Below are positions 49,110 through 53,939 of a DNA stretch of 53,939 bases, one piece after another. The translations under genes were made by a program, and so were the position numbers. The stretch's first letter is position 1. Each line of letters opens with the position of its first letter. Origin of the DNA: CAZCFB01 sp964511535 (GTDB lineage Bacteria > Myxococcota_A > Polyangia > GCA-2747355 > CAZCFB01); contig CAZEFW010000047.1 in assembly GCA_964511535.1 (NCBI GenBank), forward strand, positions 1-53,939. Direction: 5' to 3'. The notes beneath the pieces were generated by a model. That model did not search any database and was not told where the DNA came from. It saw only the letters and a list, made by a program, of their open reading frames with translations.

Positions 49110-50759
49110 ATGTCCTGCATCGCCGATGTGACCAAAGATAAGTATTTTCCCGGCAACATCCGCATGGCCCTTCAGCAGACCATCAACGGCGCGGGCCGGC
49201 CCACGGCGAAGTCCAAGAGCAAATGGATCGGAGAGGGCCTGGTCTGCATCCCGCCGCTGAAGGACGGCTATGTACTATCGCAGCCCGTGGTCATCAAGGA
49301 CAGGCGGGACATCACCATCTTCGGCGGTGGGCAACTCGTCCTCGGCAAAACGCAGATAACCACGACGGGCGGCAACCAGATCTTCAGGTTCGAGGATTGC
49401 GAGAACATCGTCATCGAGGACCTCGTGTTCAACGGCAACAGGGCAGACCTCGAAGGCGCACTGGCGAGCGGCAACTGGGATACCAGGACGGCCCGCCAGA
49501 AATATTCGGCCATCACGCTGCAGGACTGCGACGGGGTAACCGTCCGACGATGCCGCATCACCGGCTTCGTGACATCCGCGGTGACCATCTCCCACGGCTC
49601 GCGTATCAGAATCAGTGACAACCTGTTCGAACGCTGCTGTATGGACCCGATCTACACCACCAGCGATCCAACCAAGACGCAGACCGCCGGTGTCTCCATC
49701 ACGGACAACGTCATCGACGGCGTCTACTACCAGGACAAGGACGTGCTGCGCAAAACGGCGGTGGGGAACGCCAAGGTCCGCCTGGGAAACGGCATGATGG
49801 TGGCTGGGGACGACCTTGTCATAAGCGGCAACACCATCTCCGGGGTGGACCGCAGCGGCATCGTTGTGGGCGGGCAGAGCGGCGCCAATGTCCTGGTCGG
49901 CGAAAACGAGATCGACCGGTGCAACTGGCACGGCATCCTGGTGCGCACGGGCCTGGGCGTCTCTGTGGCTGACAATGTGGTGCGCAAGGCGCGCTTCGCG
50001 GGCATCAGCCTGGACACCGGGGCGGGCAACCACAAGATCAGAAGCGCCGCTGTGAGCGACAATGTCGTGAACGAGGTCGGGTTCGGAGAGGCCTACCCGG
50101 GCATCCTCGTGGGCTCCTCGGCTGACCAGGTGCAGAGCGTGGCCATCACGGGCAACGAGATCGACACCACCGGAGACGCGCTGCTCAAGCCCGCGGCCTC
50201 CAGGGGGCCGGGCATCCAGCTCGGCCCGGCCACCGCCGTCTCCATTCAGGACAACCAGATCAAGTCCACGGCCGGCCACGGCATCTACCTGATGCGCTGG
50301 TCCGCCGGCGACAAGGACCGCGGCAAGAACAGCGCGCACTCGGGCAAGGACGTGGTCATCCGCGGCAACGACATCAATATGGCCGGCCAGGACGGTATCC
50401 GCGTCGGAGACAGGACCGTGGTGATGGTGCAGGACAACTGGGTCCACAGGCCGGGGTCGAAGGGCATCCACCTGCTCCACGGGAGCCCGCCGAGCCCGCC
50501 GGCCAAGACACGCAAGTTCCGCGAGGTCCACATGATCTGCGGCAACACAGTCCAGCATGCAGGCGGCAAGAAGCTCGACGTCGGCATCTCCGTGCCCGGT
50601 GACGGAACGATCATCGCCAACAACGTCGTGGACACGGCCCTGACCTGCTACGACATCGACAACCCGGTGTTCGTCAACAACATCGGCCGGCGGTACATTT
50701 ATCTCATGCCGGCGACGAGTAATCCGGACCCGCGGCTCGACGAGGCGCCAAAGCCATGA
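49110..50759 (+). CDS. Right-handed parallel beta-helix protein, paralogue A
   Basis: 549 aa, ribosome-binding site GGGGGGAG. No signal peptide: it begins MSCIADVTKDKYFPGNIRMAL. From residue ~90 to ~530 it is made of coils such as NIVIEDLVFNGN, ITDNVIDGVY, VISGNTISGVDRSGIVVG and IADNVV-type turns, the sequence pattern of pectate-lyase/NosD-like beta-helices. No clear catalytic residues of pectin enzymes could be assigned. Shares the block CCMDPIY with the next gene (YMDPIF). First gene of a three-gene operon. It may be cytoplasmic or exported by a non-Sec route. Confidence 0.85.
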   Translation: MSCIADVTKDKYFPGNIRMALQQTINGAGRPTAKSKSKWIGEGLVCIPPLKDGYVLSQPVVIKDRRDITIFGGGQLVLGKTQITTTGGNQIFRFEDCENIVIEDLVFNGNRADLEGALASGNWDTRTARQKYSAITLQDCDGVTVRRCRITGFVTSAVTISHGSRIRISDNLFERCCMDPIYTTSDPTKTQTAGVSITDNVIDGVYYQDKDVLRKTAVGNAKVRLGNGMMVAGDDLVISGNTISGVDRSGIVVGGQSGANVLVGENEIDRCNWHGILVRTGLGVSVADNVVRKARFAGISLDTGAGNHKIRSAAVSDNVVNEVGFGEAYPGILVGSSADQVQSVAITGNEIDTTGDALLKPAASRGPGIQLGPATAVSIQDNQIKSTAGHGIYLMRWSAGDKDRGKNSAHSGKDVVIRGNDINMAGQDGIRVGDRTVVMVQDNWVHRPGSKGIHLLHGSPPSPPAKTRKFREVHMICGNTVQHAGGKKLDVGISVPGDGTIIANNVVDTALTCYDIDNPVFVNNIGRRYIYLMPATSNPDPRLDEAPKP

Positions 50760-50816
50760 AGCCAGGTACTGCTGGCCTTGTCGTGATGACCTGGGCGACC
50801 ATTTGAGGGGGAGACC

Positions 50817-52682
50817 ATGGCCAAGATGCACAGCTTCATCGTCGATGTGAGGGACTTCAAGAAGTCCCCCCATGACGATGTAAACATCGGCGAGGCGATA
50901 CGCCAGGCCGACAAGGCCGACGGCAAGGGCCATGTCTACTTCCCGCCAGGGGTGTTCACGATCCATGACACCATCGTCATCAGCGGGGCGGAGGAGCTGC
51001 GGCTGTTCGGCGGAGGCACGCTCAGGTTCGCCAACGACGTGGATCTCGGCACGCAGATGCTGCGTTTTATGGAGTGCCACAACATCGTCATCGAGGGGCT
51101 CTCCTTCGACGGCAACAAGGCGAACCAGGAGCAGCCGCCCAATACGCGCACGACGCTGCCCAAGGACCAGTGGAACAGCGGCGACAAGCGCAAGTACTTC
51201 ACGCCTGTCGACCTGCAGACCTGCTACAACGTGACCGTCGGCGACTGTCGGTTCTTCGACGTCAGCACCACCGCCGTCAACCTGGACCATTGCCACTACG
51301 TCACCATCGCCGACTGCGAATTCCGGGACAGCTACATGGACCCGATCTTCGCCGCCGAGGTGACCAAGGACTACTCAACCACCAACTCTCACGTGAGCAT
51401 CGTTCGCAACACCATCGACAACATCCATGTGCCCTGGGCCGACTGGAACCCGGGGCCCGGGCTGCCAGCCCCCGACCCAAAAAACAAGGGCGTCTACGGC
51501 TACGGCAACGGCATCGTGGCCAACGCGGACAACATGCTGGTGGCCCACAACCGCATAAGCAACGTGGACCGCATGGGCTTCAAGCCCACCGACGCCATGG
51601 GCAAGAACCAGCGCATCGTGGGCAACATCATCAGCCACACCTACACCAACGGCATCGGCCCTGGCGGCGGCGAGAACATCGTCATCGCCAACAACGTGAT
51701 CCACAACACCCGGCTCAACGCCATCGCCGCGGCCTCCATCGGGGATGTCCGGCAGGGCGTGGAACGCACCCTGAAGAACCTGCTGATCAGCAACAACGTG
51801 GCCCGGGACGTGGGCGAGCTGAGACAGTCCGCCATCCGCGTCGGGCCGTCGGTGGAGAACGCCCGTGTCGCCGGCAACGTGGTGGACGGGGTCGGGCCGG
51901 CGTCGCCGGTCAAGGGTGGCAGCTCCTCTCACGGGATCCGGATCTACGGCGTGATCAACGGCGTGGTCCAGGGCAACCTGGTGCACGACGCCATGCAGCA
52001 CGGGGTACAGGTAAGAGGCGACTGGAACAAGTACCTGCATGATGCCGAGCGAGGCTTTGTGAGCACGGACCTGGTGGTGCGGAGAAACCATATCTCCAGG
52101 TCAGACCAGCACGGGATCGTGGTGTCAGACAGTTCGCCGAACGTTTCACTCCTCGGCAACCAAGTCTGGTCCGCAGGATGGGATGCAATCAACTGCGGCG
52201 TGGATCAGAGTAATCCGAAAAGAACCGTCGAGGGCCGAACGGTCGCCTTTAACCTGGTCTGGGGGCCGACGCTTAATGGCATCGTTGACCTGGGCGAGGC
52301 GCCCATCATAGCCAACAATGTGGTCAGCGGTATAGGTTTCGGATACTGCTGCTACCGCATGAGCCCACAAGCTTATTTCGGCAGCCTGAACACTCGGTTC
52401 GACAATAACATCGGCAAGGACTACCTGATTCATCGCGGCTATTACCGATGCTTGAAGCCTGTGGGCGAAATCACACTATTTGAGCCGCAATTCATTTTCC
52501 GCAAGGACCCGCTGTTCTGGTTCATCCCCCCAACGCCGGGGCTGCCCCCAGGTGTAGTCCCGGGAGCAGAAGCGGAAATGGGCCAGGGCTGGAAGGGTGT
52601 CTCGGACCCCCGCACCAGCTTCACGCGGCTCCTGGAGCCTGCCGGCGAACAGAGGCTCCTGAATGGACAGGAGCGGGCATGA
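50817..52682 (+). CDS. Right-handed parallel beta-helix protein, paralogue B
   Basis: 621 aa, ribosome-binding site GGGGGAG. It also lacks a signal peptide. Residues ~20-60 (NIGEAIRQADKADGKGHVYFPPGVFTI) are the pectate-lyase-superfamily entry turn; the coil repeats (VTIADCEFRDS, IVRNTIDNIH, MLVAHNRISNVDRMG, NIVIANNVIHNTRLNAI) run to ~530. The tail (~540-621) is Pro-rich and ends in a non-helix segment. Aligns with the previous protein along most of its length, so the pair arose by duplication. Overlaps the SUMF1-like gene by ATGA. Confidence 0.85.
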   Translation: MAKMHSFIVDVRDFKKSPHDDVNIGEAIRQADKADGKGHVYFPPGVFTIHDTIVISGAEELRLFGGGTLRFANDVDLGTQMLRFMECHNIVIEGLSFDGNKANQEQPPNTRTTLPKDQWNSGDKRKYFTPVDLQTCYNVTVGDCRFFDVSTTAVNLDHCHYVTIADCEFRDSYMDPIFAAEVTKDYSTTNSHVSIVRNTIDNIHVPWADWNPGPGLPAPDPKNKGVYGYGNGIVANADNMLVAHNRISNVDRMGFKPTDAMGKNQRIVGNIISHTYTNGIGPGGGENIVIANNVIHNTRLNAIAAASIGDVRQGVERTLKNLLISNNVARDVGELRQSAIRVGPSVENARVAGNVVDGVGPASPVKGGSSSHGIRIYGVINGVVQGNLVHDAMQHGVQVRGDWNKYLHDAERGFVSTDLVVRRNHISRSDQHGIVVSDSSPNVSLLGNQVWSAGWDAINCGVDQSNPKRTVEGRTVAFNLVWGPTLNGIVDLGEAPIIANNVVSGIGFGYCCYRMSPQAYFGSLNTRFDNNIGKDYLIHRGYYRCLKPVGEITLFEPQFIFRKDPLFWFIPPTPGLPPGVVPGAEAEMGQGWKGVSDPRTSFTRLLEPAGEQRLLNGQERA

Positions 52683-53800
52683 ACGGACATGACAGCCCGG
52701 GCGACCTAAAAAGCATGACCCATCATAAAATACAGCCCCGCTGGCCGGTCACAGTGCTTTCGATTGTTGTCTTGTTGAGCACCGTTTGTTGTCGTGGCCG
52801 CGGCGACCGCCTCCCGGCCGACAGCGGTCCCGGCGATGCTGGACCACCCGACGCACCTCAACTTGACAAGATCGTGCTGCCACCAGACCAGCAGCCGCCG
52901 GACATACTGCCGCCGGACCTACGGCCGCCAGACACCCAGCGCGGTGACCTGTATATCACCGACTTCGGCGTGGCCATGCCCGGCACCTGGAAGTTCATCC
53001 CAGCTGGGTCTTATGTCAGGGGTTCGCCCGTCACCGAGCCGTGCAGACACAAGGCGGAGGTCCAGCACAAGGTCACCCTGACCCGCAGCTTCTGGATCAT
53101 GACCACCGAGGTGACCCAGGGGCAGTTCAAGGCAGTGATGAACTACAACCCCTCCTATCCCTGGAAGAACAAGACGGCCAACCACCCGGTGGACCAGGTC
53201 TCCTGGGATGAGGCCGCAGCCTACGCCAACGGTCTGTCGCAAAAAGCAGGCCTGGTAGCATGCTACGTTTGCAAGGGCCAGCGCCAGGCCATGGCGTGCA
53301 CGGATGCTGCCAAGTACAGCAAGCAGAAGATCTATCAATGTCCGGGCTATCGCTTGCCCACAGACGCGGAGTGGGAGTACGCCTACCGCGCCGGCACCAC
53401 CACGGCATATTATAGCGGCTCCAGCAGCGGATATTGCTGGGACTGCACTCCGCTTGACGGGAACCTGGACAAGATCGGCTGGTACTGCGCAAACGCAGGC
53501 GGCAATCCGCCCTCAAGTGCTGGCTGGCCTCGGGCGGTGGGCCAGAAAGCCCCCAACGCCTGGGGACTGTACGACATGGCGGGCAACCTGCGCGAGTGGT
53601 GCCATGATGTTCTCACGCCCTATCCGGCTCAGGCCGTGACGGATCCCGTAGGCGTGGCGACGCCTCCATGGATTCACATTGTTGTCCGAGGAGGCTCGTT
53701 CTTAGATTCCGCATCTCCTGCTCGAGCTGCTAGCAGTGGAGGAAGCGGATGGGCCCGCTCATGGATTAAAGGATTCCGCCTCGTGCGGTCGGTGCTCTGA
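52679..53800 (+). CDS. SUMF1/formylglycine-generating-enzyme-fold lipoprotein
   Basis: 373 aa. ATG 52679 overlaps the beta-helix gene stop; an in-frame ATG at 52715 is a possible alternative. The export signal ends STVCC (Cys ~38), followed by a Pro/Asp linker (LPPDQQPPDILPPDLRPPD). The FGE-sulfatase domain (~105-370) shows IPAGSYVRGSP, TTEVTQGQFKAVMN, HPVDQVSWDEAAAYAN, YRLPTDAEWEYAYRAGT, WGLYDMAGNLREWCHD and VVRGGSF...GFRLVRS. The Cys pair that follows GGSF in active formylglycine-generating enzymes is absent, so it probably is a structural or binding member. Coupled to the beta-helix pair. Confidence 0.88.
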   Translation: MNGHDSPGDLKSMTHHKIQPRWPVTVLSIVVLLSTVCCRGRGDRLPADSGPGDAGPPDAPQLDKIVLPPDQQPPDILPPDLRPPDTQRGDLYITDFGVAMPGTWKFIPAGSYVRGSPVTEPCRHKAEVQHKVTLTRSFWIMTTEVTQGQFKAVMNYNPSYPWKNKTANHPVDQVSWDEAAAYANGLSQKAGLVACYVCKGQRQAMACTDAAKYSKQKIYQCPGYRLPTDAEWEYAYRAGTTTAYYSGSSSGYCWDCTPLDGNLDKIGWYCANAGGNPPSSAGWPRAVGQKAPNAWGLYDMAGNLREWCHDVLTPYPAQAVTDPVGVATPPWIHIVVRGGSFLDSASPARAASSGGSGWARSWIKGFRLVRSVL

Positions 53801-53824
53801 GATAAAACGCAACTCCGCCGTGGC

Positions 53825-53939
53825 ATGAATTTCGGCCTCGGCGCCATTGAAGCAAATATATACCAGGGGGAAACCCAAAACAGCCGAGCAACAGCTCAGC
53901 GAGCAGGTAGCGGGAACGAGGCAGAGTTCTGGCAACTCG
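53825..53939 (+). CDS. Possible 5' end of a further gene (open at window edge)
   Basis: ATG 53825 opens a frame that continues without a stop to the end of the window (about 38 codons: MNFGLGAIEANIYQGETQNS...). There is no Shine-Dalgarno. The sequence is not recognised and the frame may be chance. It lies 24 bp after the SUMF1-like stop. Confidence 0.25.
   Translation, partial: MNFGLGAIEANIYQGETQNSRATAQRAGSGNEAEFWQL

Overview
The window (53,939 bp, very high GC) reads like the chromosome of a Gram-negative, predatory- or social-type deltaproteobacterium, most probably Myxococcota or a close uncultured relative. The reasons are Ser/Thr kinases with HRDISPSN-type loops and PATAN/DUF4388 tails, many outer-membrane lipoproteins with Cys-rich CxxDxxC-like repeats and Asp/Pro-rich linkers, a TonB-dependent receptor, ExbD, FmdB and DUF2341 proteins, and dense coding on both strands. 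No rRNA, functional tRNA, CRISPR array, prophage or complete insertion sequence was seen.

Layout. 1-5.5 kb: end of a VWA-like protein, a tandem repeat, a Cys-rich lipoprotein, a HisKA/receiver/GAF/Ser-Thr kinase fusion and a HAD hydrolase. 5.5-5.8 kb: a dispersed repeat, a candidate 6S RNA and its terminator. 5.8-8.2 kb: TonB-dependent receptor coupled to a small lipoprotein. 8.2-13.4 kb (minus): PAS histidine kinase, then an operon of a conserved hypothetical, glgB, a lipoprotein and an ExbD-like protein. 13.5-19.2 kb: PH-like membrane protein, then a signalling cluster with a kinase-PATAN protein, a HicB-like protein with an RGG tail, a STAS (RsbR-like) protein and a divergent PP2C phosphatase. 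19.2-22 kb: FmdB zinc ribbon, lipoprotein, radical SAM enzyme, rhomboid protease. 22-26.3 kb (minus): three genes joined by 4-bp overlaps (PIG-V-like glycosyltransferase, PTPS-related membrane protein, beta-lactamase-fold lipoprotein). 26.4-31 kb: a (Gly-Thr)n protein, a NifS/ThiF sulfur-transfer pair, and a DUF222-HNH protein. 31-37.9 kb: organophosphate antiporter, secreted protein, uppP-zupT-transsulfuration enzyme, beta-propeller protein. 37.9-45 kb: DUF2341/Gly-rich and Cys-rich lipoproteins, a LuxR regulator with an atypical receiver, a candidate small RNA, a lipoprotein with a CTG start, and a triple thioredoxin-fold lipoprotein coupled to hypA. 45-48.5 kb: CocE-type hydrolase, NrfD-like protein and a secreted protein. 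48.5-53.9 kb: an insertion-sequence end relic, repeats, then an operon of two paralogous cytoplasm-like beta-helix proteins and a SUMF1-fold lipoprotein.

Two themes cut across the genes. First, at least seven genes carry a TANNNT -10 hexamer 5-7 nt before the start codon and no Shine-Dalgarno, which suggests frequent leaderless transcription. Second, short simple repeats (ATGCCAG, ACGACGAA/ATGACAGA, GCTGAG and CGTCTA types) recur in several intergenic gaps and in one case have become the C-terminus of a protein. The least familiar units are the beta-helix/SUMF operon, the kinase/STAS/phosphatase/RGG cluster and the multi-thioredoxin lipoprotein next to hypA. All functions are inferred from recognised sequence motifs only; no database search was run.
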